The notes beneath the pieces were generated by a model that ran no database searches, was not told where the DNA came from, and saw only the letters and a program-made list of their open reading frames with translations. Positions 16,369 through 27,123 of a stretch of 64,000 bases of DNA are shown here, piece after piece. Location of the stretch: positions 52,981-116,980 of the forward strand of contig JAUHXC010000033.1 in assembly GCA_030427205.1 (NCBI GenBank). Direction: 5' to 3'. The translations under genes were made by a program, and so were the position numbers. Origin of the DNA: a bacterium. Its GTDB lineage: Bacteria; Myxococcota_A; Bradymonadia; UBA7976; UBA1532. Positions within the stretch are counted from its first letter, which is position 1, and every line of letters begins with the position of its first letter.

Positions 16369-17754
16369 TCAAGGCGCGCGCTGCGCCTGCGCCCGCAGCC
16401 GATCGAGCAGATCGGCCGCCAACTGCACGAAGCCATGGTCGCCGATGCGCTCGATGTAGATCGGGGGCAGCAGCGTGACGAACGGCTCCCGCTTCAGGTG
16501 GTCGGGCTCGGTGCTCATCTTCCACAGCGAGAAGCCGCGCAGCGAGGGGAACGCGCCGGCTTCGACGACCTCGAGCAGCGCCGCCATCGCCCGCTCGCGC
16601 TCCTGCGGCGCGTCGGGCTGGCTGCGCCAGTGGATGCACGTCAGCTCCGCGTCGGCGCCCGTGCCCGTCTCGATGGGCTCGACGCCATAGTACGAGTAGG
16701 GGCGGATCGTGCTGCCCTCTTTGCGGCTCCAGCCCAGCTCGCTGAGGATGACCGGCCGCCCCGCTGGCCGCGCGACGGCCTCCACCTCACCGGCCACCCG
16801 GCGCCAGCCGTCGAGCAGCGCCCGATCGAGATCGACCACGTGCAGCGGCCGCAGCGAGAAGTAGCTGCTGATGGCGATGACATCCATCGCGTCCCAGAAG
16901 TCCACCTCGTGGAACTGGTCGAAGTTGGCGCCGTAGCCGATGGGGCCGGCGTAGACGTCGCGCAGGTCGTCGACCAGCGCGCGCCAGAACCGGGCGTAGC
17001 GCACTCGACGAGCGGCCAGCGTCGCCGGCATCGGCACCGGCCATGTGGTCAGCGGGGCTCTCAGACCGGTCACGGTCTCCGCCCAGCGGCGGCGCTTGGC
17101 GTCTTCGGCCTCGAGCTGCGCCTTCAGGTTGGCGTAGCGGGCCCCGTCGGGCTCGGCGGTATCGCCCATCGACTCGGCGCGCGCGGCGCAGGCCAGCCGG
17201 CTGGCGATGACCGCGGCGGTGCGCTCGGGGGCCAGATGATAGGCCAGCAGATCGGGCAGATGCGGCCCGACGGCGGTCGATGTCATCGAGTTGAGCTCGT
17301 GCCCGATCAGCAGCGCGTCGACCCCCATCTCGGCCGCCCGCGCCGCGCCCCAGCGAGCGAAGGCGCGGTAGCGCTCGAACCAGCGCTCGAGGTGGGCGTC
17401 GGTGGGCCAGATCATGCCGTGCCACAGGTGGCGATTGGCCGGATCACCGCGGGTATCCAGCTCGACCCGCAGCACGAGCATCACCTGCAGCCCGCGGGCC
17501 TGCGCGGCGGCCACCTCGGCGCGCACATGGGGCAGCTTGCGGTAGGCGTCGTTGCCGAAGACCAGCGAGTCGTCGTCCCAGCGCAGCTGCTGGGCGTAGA
17601 GGGTGACCTGGATGGTGTCGAAGCCGGCGTGCTCGACGTAGCGCGCCCAGCGGTCGTCGTCGACCTCGCCGACCTGGATGCCCCCGCCCATCGGCGGCAC
17701 GGGCACCGGCGCGAGCAGGGCGATCAGGGCCAGCAGGGCAGGGGAGACGGACAC
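16369..17754 (-). CDS. GH113-like glycoside hydrolase, exported
   Basis: A 461-residue protein with a hydrophobic N-terminus and a (beta/alpha)8-type catalytic region resembling family GH113 of clan GH-A (endo-beta-mannanase group). The expected general acid/base Glu is in LLIGHELNSM and the nucleophile Glu in PVILSELGWSRK, each at the right spacing for strands 4 and 7. VEHAGFDTIQVTL matches the start of GH113 enzymes. I take the second GTG (17754), which has GAGG at 5 nt; the GTG at 17760 would overlap the ribosome site. It stands alone. Substrate specificity is unknown. Confidence 0.7.
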   Translation of the reverse strand: MSVSPALLALIALLAPVPVPPMGGGIQVGEVDDDRWARYVEHAGFDTIQVTLYAQQLRWDDDSLVFGNDAYRKLPHVRAEVAAAQARGLQVMLVLRVELDTRGDPANRHLWHGMIWPTDAHLERWFERYRAFARWGAARAAEMGVDALLIGHELNSMTSTAVGPHLPDLLAYHLAPERTAAVIASRLACAARAESMGDTAEPDGARYANLKAQLEAEDAKRRRWAETVTGLRAPLTTWPVPMPATLAARRVRYARFWRALVDDLRDVYAGPIGYGANFDQFHEVDFWDAMDVIAISSYFSLRPLHVVDLDRALLDGWRRVAGEVEAVARPAGRPVILSELGWSRKEGSTIRPYSYYGVEPIETGTGADAELTCIHWRSQPDAPQERERAMAALLEVVEAGAFPSLRGFSLWKMSTEPDHLKREPFVTLLPPIYIERIGDHGFVQLAADLLDRLRAQAQRAP

Positions 17755-17859
17755 GGACACCTCGAAGAGCGGGCGGCGGCAGTCTATGCGCGGCGCTGGC
17801 CGAATTCGAGGGGGCTGCGCGCCGCGCGCGTCCGAACACGCAGCCCGTCGCCGAGCCGG

Positions 17860-18576
17860 CTACCAGGGATGCGCTTCGCCGTTCCACTTCAGGAAGCGGC
17901 CAGCGTCGTCGGTCGACAGCCCGTCGGCGATGTTGAGCATGCCCGCCGCCGACTGCTCCGGCGTCAGCTCGGCGTCGTCCCCGCCCATATCGGTGATCAC
18001 CCAGCCCGGATGCACCGCGACCGCGGTGATGCCGCGCTCGACCACGTCGGCGGCCATCGCCCGCAGGCCCATGTTCAGCGCCGCCTTGCTCATGCAGTAG
18101 CCATAGCGCCCGCCGGCGGTCTTGCGCTCGAGGCTGCCGAGCTGGGACGAGACGCAGAGCACCCGCGGGGCGTCGCCTTTGGCCAGCAGCTCGACGAGGC
18201 CCTGGGTCACCAGCAGCGGGCCGACGGCGTTGATCCGCATCATCGACAGGATGCCCTCGGGTTCGAGCTCGCCCCAGCGCGTATTGGGCGCCCCGGTCGG
18301 CACCGAGTCGCCGCTGACCCCCGCGTTGTTGATCAGCAGGTCGAGCCGGTCGGTGATCCGGGCCACCTTCTCGGGAAAAGCGTCTAGCGAGGCGGGATCG
18401 GCGAGGTCCAACTGGACGATGTGCAGTCGGTCGCTGTCGAGCAGCTCGGCGAGCGCGTCGCAGCGATCGGGCTGGCGGGCGGTGGCGATGACCCGGTCGC
18501 CGCGGCGCACGAGCTGTCGGGTCAGGGCCAGGCCGATGCCGCGGTTGGCGCCGGTCACACACGCGATGATGGGCAT
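17860..18576 (-). CDS. Short-chain dehydrogenase/reductase
   Basis: A classical SDR of 238 residues. It has the cofactor motif TGANRGIG at residues 8-15, NNAG near 86-89, catalytic Ser in VLCVSSQLGS and the YxxxK pair in YGYCMSKAAL. The sequence around the cofactor suggests NADP(H), since basic residues follow the first beta strand (ATARQPDR). It is closest in look to the C-factor/carbonyl-reductase group, named after the Myxococcus CsgA-like SDRs, but assigning CsgA activity would be speculation. GAGGAG lies upstream of the ATG. It is monocistronic. Confidence 0.88.
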   Translation of the reverse strand: MPIIACVTGANRGIGLALTRQLVRRGDRVIATARQPDRCDALAELLDSDRLHIVQLDLADPASLDAFPEKVARITDRLDLLINNAGVSGDSVPTGAPNTRWGELEPEGILSMMRINAVGPLLVTQGLVELLAKGDAPRVLCVSSQLGSLERKTAGGRYGYCMSKAALNMGLRAMAADVVERGITAVAVHPGWVITDMGGDDAELTPEQSAAGMLNIADGLSTDDAGRFLKWNGEAHPW

Positions 18577-18682
18577 GGGCTCTCCTCGGTCGTTGTGTAT
18601 GTATGGAGAGATGGCTGCGCGGGCGATCGGTCACTGTCTCGGGCGCTGTGTCGTGCCGCGCGGCGGATCGGGCAGCGGCGGG

Positions 18683-20683
<2,001 letters not shown>

Positions 20684-20737
20684 CGGAGATGCCGTGGCGT
20701 GCTGCGGGCGAGGCCCGAGGCGAGGAGGGGAGGGGAG

Positions 20738-22690
20738 CTACTCGGCCCGCTGCGAGACCCGATAGGCCGCCCGGGCGGCCTCGGCGCGCACCATGGCGTC
20801 GCGATCGGCGAAGGCCTGCATCAGCATCTCGAGGTGGCGCCGCAGCCCGTGCTCGCCGATGCCGCGGATGGCCACCGCCCGCACCTCGGGCTGCTTGGCC
20901 TCGAGGCCCTTGATGTAGGTCGGCAGCGACTCGGCGCCCCGGCGCTCGATGAGCGCGTCCAGCGCCGAGGCCGAGGTATCGGCGGCGGCGCTCTTCTCGT
21001 AGACCGTCAGCAGGTCGACGGTGGCCTTCTCGCCGCGGTTCTTCAGCGCCTTCAGCGCGAAGACGCGATGAGCGTCGCCGCCCTCGAGGGCGATGTGCAC
21101 CAGCAGGTCGTTGGAGATCTTGTCGATCTCGCCCATTGCCTCGACCTGAGCCGGCGTCAGCCAGCGCAGCGCGGTCGACTTGAAGGCGGCCTCGTTGCCG
21201 CTCGGGTCGAGCTCGAGCAGCTTCATCCAGGCCATGAACCGGATGTCCAGGTCGGCGTCGCGCTTGAGCAGGCCGAGCAGCATCGTCGCCTTCTGGCTGC
21301 CCGTCGAGGCGATGGCGGCCCCGGCGGCCTTCTTGATCTCGAGGTTGCGGTTGGTGATCACGAACTGCAGCGGGTCGATGATCTCGGCGGTGCCGATGTT
21401 GGCCAGGGCCTCGATGAGCGCCAGCTTGACCTCGTCGGTGGGCTCCTTGCGCAAGAACGCCGCCAGCCGCTGCTCGTCACCCGGGCGGGCCACCGCCGCG
21501 ATGCCCTTGGCCGCCGCCAGCCGGATCTCGGTGCGGCCTTCGTTCATGCCGTTCTCGAAGAGCGCGATGCTGTCGCGGTGCTTGATGGCCGTCAGGGCTT
21601 CGAAGGCCCGCATGCGCGGCTCGGGGCGGTCGCCGCGGGCGGCCTCCTGCAGCATCTCGATGACCTTGGGATCACCCGTCTTGCCGGCCCAGATCTGCAG
21701 CCACATGAACGCCGGCTGCGCCTGATCGGGCTCGAGCAGCAGCAGCATGCGGTCGCGCAGGGCGCCGAGGGCCTTGTGGCTGCGCGAGGCCTGCAGCCCC
21801 TGCCACGCCATCACCTTGGCCCACGGCTGGTTGTAGCGCAGGCCGGCGACGAGGGTCTTGAGCACCTCGTCGGCCGCGCCGCGGTGGGCCCGCACATAGG
21901 CCAGCCGCAGGCGATCTTCGAACGAGCCGGCGGCCTTCTCGTAGCGCTTGGCGAGGTCTTTGTTGAGCTTCTTGTCGACCCGCTTGCCGCTGACCTCGAC
22001 GAGGTACTGCCGGGCCAGACGGCCGGCCTCGCCGGTATCGTGCAGGTTGGCCAGGGCCCACTTCTGGGCGACCGGGTCGCGGAAGGTCTCCAGCGCGGCC
22101 ATCGCCTGGGTATGCTCGGCGTCGCCCGCCGGCTGGGCCAGCCCCTTCTCGATGACCTTCCACGCCGTCTTGCCGCCTTGCTCGATCAGCCGCTTGCGGG
22201 CCTCGGCCCGGGCGTCGGGGCTGCCGTCCCTGGCGGTGCGTTCGATCGCCTTGAGCCGGTCGCGGCTCTTCTTGGTGGTCGCCTCGAGGATCGCGTAGCC
22301 CTGCTCGCGGTCGGTGGCGTCGGCGGATTCGAGCAGCCCGGTCAGCGCCTTGTCAGCCTTCTTGCGCACGTCCTTGAGCTTGCGGTCGCGGCGGTTGAGC
22401 GCCTCGATCAGCGCGTGCTGCTTGATCGTCCAGTCGGCGTCTTCGATGCCCTTCGTGATCGCGGCGCGCTGCACGTCGTCGCCCAGCTCGAGGCTGCCGA
22501 AGTAGACCACCCGCCGCACGAGCGGGTTGGCGTGGCCGCCGAGCTCGGCGTAGAGCGCGCCAGCCTGTTCGGCGACGGCGTCGGGGGCCGGCAGGCCGTC
22601 GTCGGGCACCTTCGACTTGCGCCGGGCGTCGGCCGGGGCGGCCAGGGCGAAGACCAGCGCGGCCAGGGTCAGAGGCAGAAACCGGGTCAT
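20738..22690 (-). CDS. Exported HEAT-repeat protein
   Basis: A 650-residue protein with a signal peptide (MTRFLPLTLAALVFALAAPADA) followed by alpha-helical HEAT/PBS-lyase-like repeats throughout, for example RAFEALTAIKHRDSIALFENG and RLAAAKGIAAVARPGDEQRL. HEAT arrays form curved scaffolds for protein contacts. The mature protein would be periplasmic or secreted; I see no lipobox. A GAGGTGATC box precedes the ATG at 22690. It lies downstream of the soluble histidine kinase gene on the same strand with a 148-bp gap, so co-transcription is possible but unproven. Its partner is unknown. Confidence 0.8.
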   Translation of the reverse strand: MTRFLPLTLAALVFALAAPADARRKSKVPDDGLPAPDAVAEQAGALYAELGGHANPLVRRVVYFGSLELGDDVQRAAITKGIEDADWTIKQHALIEALNRRDRKLKDVRKKADKALTGLLESADATDREQGYAILEATTKKSRDRLKAIERTARDGSPDARAEARKRLIEQGGKTAWKVIEKGLAQPAGDAEHTQAMAALETFRDPVAQKWALANLHDTGEAGRLARQYLVEVSGKRVDKKLNKDLAKRYEKAAGSFEDRLRLAYVRAHRGAADEVLKTLVAGLRYNQPWAKVMAWQGLQASRSHKALGALRDRMLLLLEPDQAQPAFMWLQIWAGKTGDPKVIEMLQEAARGDRPEPRMRAFEALTAIKHRDSIALFENGMNEGRTEIRLAAAKGIAAVARPGDEQRLAAFLRKEPTDEVKLALIEALANIGTAEIIDPLQFVITNRNLEIKKAAGAAIASTGSQKATMLLGLLKRDADLDIRFMAWMKLLELDPSGNEAAFKSTALRWLTPAQVEAMGEIDKISNDLLVHIALEGGDAHRVFALKALKNRGEKATVDLLTVYEKSAAADTSASALDALIERRGAESLPTYIKGLEAKQPEVRAVAIRGIGEHGLRRHLEMLMQAFADRDAMVRAEAARAAYRVSQRAE

Positions 22691-22838
22691 GATCACCTCG
22701 GGCAGGGATGGAGCACAGCGGCGATAGCACAGCCCCTCTCGGCGCGGCAAGCCGTGCGGCGGGGGCCGGCGCGTGGGGCGCGCGGGGGTCGACCGCAGGG
22801 GCGGTGGCGATCATTCATCGACGGGGTGGGATGCCGGG

Positions 22839-23585
22839 TCAGATGTCGGTCGGCTCCGCTTCGAAACCGGGGGGCACCGCGGGCAGTTCGAGCCAGACCC
22901 GCACCCCGAGCCCGTCGGCGGTATCGGCCATGCCGCAGGTGCCGCGCATCATGTCGCAGGCCCGCCGCACGACGGCCAGGCCGAAGCCATCGCCCGGCGC
23001 GCGGCCCGACCCGGCCAGCCGCACCATCGGGTCGAAGCATCGCTGCCGATCGGCGGCGGGTACGCCGAGGCCGTTGTCGTCGATGCGCAGCCGGATCCGA
23101 TCGCCCGCCGCGACCGCGTCGATGGTGATGACCGGCTGCCGCTCCGGGTGGGCGAAGCGCAGCGCGTTGTCGAGGATCGCCTCCAGACCCATCGCCAACA
23201 GCACGCGGTCGGCGAGCACGGCCGGCATGCCGCTGGCCAGCTTCACGTCGATCGGGCGCTCGGAGAGGTCGAGGCCCGCGCGCTGCATGCCCAGCTCGAC
23301 CGCCACCGGCAGGGGCACCGCGCGCAAGCGCATGCGGTGGCGCGGCAGGCGACCATAGGTCAACGTCGCGCGCAGCAGCCGCTGAAGCCGGCCGGCGATG
23401 GCCATCGCCTCGTCGAGAAACGGGCTGGGGTGCTCTTCGGCCGCGAGCTCGACGAAGCTGCGCAGCGTACGCAAGGGGGCTTGCAGATCGTGGTTGGCCA
23501 GGCTCAGGAAGAGGTCCAGATCGCGCCGCACCTCGTTTTCCGGTATTCGCTGGTCGGTCGGCTGGTCGGTCGACCCTCTGCCCAT
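22839..23585 (-). CDS. Small soluble histidine kinase without a sensor domain
   Basis: A 248-residue kinase consisting only of a HisKA-type dimerisation helix pair and a HATPase_c domain. The phospho-acceptor is the His of LANHDLQAPLRTL, in the bacteriophytochrome-like HDLQ form. The N box is ILDNALRFAHPER, G1 is DDNGLGVP and G2 is PGDGFGLAVV, so the catalytic side looks complete. There is no PAS, GAF or membrane segment, so the signal must come from a partner or an upstream sensor acting in trans. No response regulator is adjacent. GGAGA lies about 9 nt before the ATG at 23585. Confidence 0.85.
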   Translation of the reverse strand: MGRGSTDQPTDQRIPENEVRRDLDLFLSLANHDLQAPLRTLRSFVELAAEEHPSPFLDEAMAIAGRLQRLLRATLTYGRLPRHRMRLRAVPLPVAVELGMQRAGLDLSERPIDVKLASGMPAVLADRVLLAMGLEAILDNALRFAHPERQPVITIDAVAAGDRIRLRIDDNGLGVPAADRQRCFDPMVRLAGSGRAPGDGFGLAVVRRACDMMRGTCGMADTADGLGVRVWLELPAVPPGFEAEPTDI

Positions 23586-23693
23586 CCGGGTTGTCTCCGG
23601 TCGTTCCGGCCACTGACGGCGCTGTTCGTCGCGACGCAGTCTCCCATCAACCGCGGCCGGATACAAACTGTCCCGCGCGCGCATGTCGCTGGC

Positions 23694-23723
23694 TTGACAC
23701 CCTCGGTGATGCGCTGACACGAT
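23694..23723 (+). promoter_or_regulatory. Candidate promoter of the Gly-rich lipoprotein gene
   Basis: A perfect TTGACA (23694-23699) is followed after 18 bp by CACGAT (23718-23723), 34 bp upstream of the GTG start. The -10 element is weak, so confidence rests on the -35. Confidence 0.4.
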
Positions 23724-23756
23724 GCCCCGACTCCCCCAAACCGTCAGGACTCGCCG

Positions 23757-25928
23757 GTGCAACGGACGCGAAGGCTCGCCGCTCGGTTCTCCGCCGCCAT
23801 TGGCCTGCTGGCCCTGCCGGCCGCCCTCACAGGCTGCGTCACCCCCCACCTCGACGGGCTGGCCACCGCCGAGTGCGCCAGCCACGGCGACTGCAGCGGC
23901 GAGCTGGCGTGTATCGAAGGCCAGTGCGCGGTGCCCGATCCGATGGTCGACTCCGCCGTCGAGGCCGGCCTCGACATGGCGCCCGATCTGGCCGTCGACC
24001 TGGGCCCCGACGCCCGGCCCGACGTGCTCGATCTCGACGGTCCGCCGGACGCGCAGCCCGACGGTCCGCCCGACATGGCGCTCGACATGGCGCCGGACGT
24101 CCTGCTCGACGTGGGCGACGTCGCCGTCGACGGGCCGCCCGACGTATTGCCCGATGTGCTGCCCGACGTGCGGGTGGATCTGGCCGTCGACATGGAGATC
24201 GACGCGGGCTGCGTGCCCGCGGTCGAGAGCTGCAACGGCATCGACGACGACTGCGACGAGCGGATCGACGAGGTCGACGGCGCCGCCGATCCGCTGTGCC
24301 CCGAGCTGGACGGCGTCGCGACGCAGGTCTGTCGCGATGGGCTGTGCGCCGTCGAGACCTGCGCGCCGGGGCGCTTCGACGTGGACGAGGTGCTCGAGAA
24401 CGGCTGTGAGTGCATCGCGTACACCGGGTTCACCGATCGCGAGTTGCCCGAGCCGCTGGGCCTCGACGCCGACTGCGACGGCGTGCCGGGCGAGGCGGAC
24501 ATCGCGATCTACGTCGCGCCGGGCGCCGAGCCGGGTGGCGCGGGCACCCCGGAGGCGCCGTTCAGCGATCCCGACGAGGCGTTTGCGGTCGCGCGCGATC
24601 GAGAGCAGGCGGCGCTGGTCTTCGCGCCCGGCGACCGCCAGGATTACCGCTTCGCTCAGCCCCTCGAGATCGAGCCGAGCAAGACCGTCGCGCTGATCGG
24701 CGGCTTCGTGCCCGGCGGCGACGGCGAACTCTGGACCCGCGTCGAGGCCGATGCGCCGCTGGTCGAGGTCGACCTCGGCCAGCACCGGCTGGCGGTCCAG
24801 GTGGCCGCGGACAGCTGGTTCGCGCTCGACGGTGTCCGGATGCTGGCGGCCTCGACGGCGGCCCCGATCGGGGTGCGCGCCATCGACTGTCGGCGGATCG
24901 AGCTCGTCGACAGCGTCTTGGAGGTGTCCGGCCCGGCGGGCGCCGCGGCCCGTCAAGGGCACGACGGTCGAGCCGGTGAGCCCGGCGCAGATGCGCCCGA
25001 TACGGCCGTTGCCGGCGAAGCGGGCGGCGAGAACGGCGCGCCGGGTGCGCTGGGGTTCAACCCCGAGTGCGCGGGCGCGGAGGGCGGCGACGGCGGCACC
25101 GGCGCGGTCGGGGCGCCGGCGGCCGACGAGGGCGATCCGGCCGCGGGCAACGCCGCCGGCGGCGCGGGTGCGAACCCCGATCAACCGGCAGAGGCCGGCG
25201 TGGACGGTGACCGCGGCGCGGACGGCGCGCGCGGCGAGCCCGGTGATCCCGCAGGTCGCTGGGACGCGGACGCGATGCGCTGGACGATCCACGCCGACCG
25301 CGGGCCGGGGGACGGCCAGCCGGGCGGCGGCGGCGGCGGCGGCGGCGCGGGCTTTGGCGCCGACGGCTTGCCCGGCGCCGGCGGCGGCGGCGGCGGCGCC
25401 GGCGGTTGCGCGGGTATCGCCGGGGCCAACGGCGGCGGCGGCGCCGGCTCGTTCGGCATCGTGGTGGTCGGCGCCGCGTGCATCGTGAGCCTGGAGCGCA
25501 GCGAGATCGACGTCTCCGAACGCGATGGCGGCCGGGGCGCGGACGGCACGGCGGGTGGCCTGGGCGCCCGCGGCGCGGACGGCGGCGCGGCCGGCGAACG
25601 GGGCGACGCGCTGCAGCCGGCCGCGGCGGGCGGTCGTGGCGGCAATGGCGGCTGTGGCGGTGACGGGGCCGGGGGGCCGGGCGGCCCCAGCGTCGGCATC
25701 CTGCGCGTGGGCGATGTGCCCGTGCCCGAGGTCGACGACGCCAGCGTCATCACCGTGGCCATCCCCAGCCCGGGCGGCGACGGCGGCTCGAACCCCGGCT
25801 GTCCTCGCGAGAACGCCGACGAGCGGGCGGCCGACGGCGCGGTTGGCATCTCGTTGGCGATCGGTTGCTGCACGCCCGGCGAGGCCACCTGCGGCGAGGG
25901 CCTGCTCTGCCCCGAGGTGGTGCAGTAG
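23757..25928 (+). CDS. Lipoprotein with Asp/Pro stalk, MopE motif and Gly-rich collagen-like domain
   Basis: A 723-residue lipoprotein (PAALTGC). After two Cys pairs near residue 40-60 comes a long Asp/Pro/Leu-rich stalk with a recurring DMAPDVLLDV-like pattern. Next are a MopE-like CNGIDDDCDERIDE motif and a beta-rich central part that could be a right-handed helix (pectate-lyase-like). A region of about 190 residues follows, rich in Gly-Ala-Asp triplets and Gly runs, interrupted by short hydrophobic segments. It ends with Cys pairs (CCTPGEATCGEG). Asp-rich stalks and Gly-rich modules suit extracellular adhesion or a calcium-dependent structure. The GTG start has AGGA 8 nt upstream. I cannot name a function. 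Confidence 0.75.
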   Translation: MQRTRRLAARFSAAIGLLALPAALTGCVTPHLDGLATAECASHGDCSGELACIEGQCAVPDPMVDSAVEAGLDMAPDLAVDLGPDARPDVLDLDGPPDAQPDGPPDMALDMAPDVLLDVGDVAVDGPPDVLPDVLPDVRVDLAVDMEIDAGCVPAVESCNGIDDDCDERIDEVDGAADPLCPELDGVATQVCRDGLCAVETCAPGRFDVDEVLENGCECIAYTGFTDRELPEPLGLDADCDGVPGEADIAIYVAPGAEPGGAGTPEAPFSDPDEAFAVARDREQAALVFAPGDRQDYRFAQPLEIEPSKTVALIGGFVPGGDGELWTRVEADAPLVEVDLGQHRLAVQVAADSWFALDGVRMLAASTAAPIGVRAIDCRRIELVDSVLEVSGPAGAAARQGHDGRAGEPGADAPDTAVAGEAGGENGAPGALGFNPECAGAEGGDGGTGAVGAPAADEGDPAAGNAAGGAGANPDQPAEAGVDGDRGADGARGEPGDPAGRWDADAMRWTIHADRGPGDGQPGGGGGGGGAGFGADGLPGAGGGGGGAGGCAGIAGANGGGGAGSFGIVVVGAACIVSLERSEIDVSERDGGRGADGTAGGLGARGADGGAAGERGDALQPAAAGGRGGNGGCGGDGAGGPGGPSVGILRVGDVPVPEVDDASVITVAIPSPGGDGGSNPGCPRENADERAADGAVGISLAIGCCTPGEATCGEGLLCPEVVQ

Positions 25929-25930
25929 CG

Positions 25931-25986
25931 CCAGGCGCAGCGGTGGGGCCTGGCGGCAGCGGTGAGGCCAGGCGCGGCGGTGGGGC
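25931..25986 (+). repeat. Three imperfect 19-bp tandem repeats after the Gly-rich lipoprotein gene
   Basis: Units of about 19 bp (CCAGGCGCAGCGGTGGGGC and two variants) follow the stop codon at 25931, 25950 and 25969. They lie between two convergent genes and are untranslated. Confidence 0.65.
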
Positions 25987-26008
25987 CGGAGACCCGGATC
26001 GACCGCGG

Positions 26009-27007
26009 TCAGCCGCCGGTGTCGGCCAGCTTGCCCGGCTCGACGTAGCGGTTGACCAGCACCGCCTCGGCGTTGCCGATACGCGTCGGCGTGACCACCT
26101 TCAGCGGGGTGCGGGCGGGGTCGGTGCCCAGCCAGACCGTGCCCACCAGCCGGCGCTGGTCGGGCAGCTTGCCGTCGTGGAAGAAGCCGCCGGTGAGCTG
26201 GGTGGTGACCTCGATCTTCAGCGCGTCGTACCAGCCCATCGCCGTCCAGATGCGGTCGTTGCCGACCACCCTCACCGAGATCAGCCGCTCCTTGAGCCCC
26301 GTCCAGGCGTAGTAGTCGAACTGCTGCCCCGGCTCGAGCTTCATGCGCCGCATGCCGAAGACGCTGCCGAGCACCTCGTGGATCGGCCCGGCGGGCAAGA
26401 ACTCGCGGATGAGGGTCTTGCCCCCGCGCTTGCGGGTCGAGCGGATGAGCTTCTTCCGGTGGTCGAACTCGGTGAGATAGTTGAGCTTCTTGCCGTTCTC
26501 GTCGATGTCGAACTCGACCTTGAGCGGCAGGAAGGTCGCCTCGTCGAGCACCACGACCATCTTGTCGTTGACCGGGTAGAACTTGTCGAGGAACTCGCTG
26601 CTGCGCACGAAGCCGACGAGCGGCAGCAGGGTCCGGCCGTTGTGCTCGCGCCGCGCGCCGACCGCGAGGATGGCCTCGCCGGCGGTGGCCCCGAACATGC
26701 GCACCTCGTACTTGAGGCGTTCGCCGGGCTGATAGGGCGCGACTTCGAGGAAGTCGGGCATCGGCTTCAGCTCTTTCTTCGGGCGGCTGATCGGCCAGTT
26801 GCGGCGCGGGCCGGTGCGTTTGGCCCTCTTCTTCTTCTTGCTGGTCTTCTTCTTGGTGGCTTTCTGCGCCGGCTTGGCAGGCGCGGCCTTCTCGGCCGGC
26901 TTCTCGGGCGCGGCGGCCGGCGCTTCGGCCGGCGTCTGCTCCGCCGAGCTGGCGAGCGGCGCGGCGAGCAGGGCGGCGAGGGCGATGAGGAGCGAGAAGC
27001 GGTTCAT
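26009..27007 (-). CDS. DUF3108-domain exported protein
   Basis: A 332-residue protein with a signal peptide (LLIALAALLAAPLASSA), a Lys/Ala/Pro-rich linker with a very basic stretch (TKKKTSKKKKRAKR), then a DUF3108-type beta-sheet domain (PYQPGERLKYEVRMFGATAGEA...). DUF3108 proteins are periplasmic and fold much like LolA/LolB lipid carriers; functions are mostly unknown. The basic linker could bind anionic lipids or peptidoglycan. The ATG at 27007 has GGAG about 9 nt upstream. It converges on the Gly-rich lipoprotein gene and has no obvious operon partner. Confidence 0.82.
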   Translation of the reverse strand: MNRFSLLIALAALLAAPLASSAEQTPAEAPAAAPEKPAEKAAPAKPAQKATKKKTSKKKKRAKRTGPRRNWPISRPKKELKPMPDFLEVAPYQPGERLKYEVRMFGATAGEAILAVGARREHNGRTLLPLVGFVRSSEFLDKFYPVNDKMVVVLDEATFLPLKVEFDIDENGKKLNYLTEFDHRKKLIRSTRKRGGKTLIREFLPAGPIHEVLGSVFGMRRMKLEPGQQFDYYAWTGLKERLISVRVVGNDRIWTAMGWYDALKIEVTTQLTGGFFHDGKLPDQRRLVGTVWLGTDPARTPLKVVTPTRIGNAEAVLVNRYVEPGKLADTGG

Positions 27008-27123
27008 GGCAGCAACTCCGATGATGTGTGCGCCGGGCCCGACGGCGGCCGTGCGGGGCCATTCAGTGCGTCGAGCGGACCCCGCCCGCCACGGGATGGG
27101 TGGATCTGCCCATCGGCGGTGAT

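Noticed and set aside
17860..18576. Calling the SDR CsgA, the Myxococcus C-signal protein
   Set aside because: It has standard SDR motifs shared by thousands of enzymes; nothing specific to CsgA can be seen here.
23586..27062. Apparent extension of the soluble kinase to a 1407-codon protein
   Set aside because: The upstream part is antisense to the Gly-rich lipoprotein and DUF3108 genes and has biased composition; kinase homology begins only near 23585.
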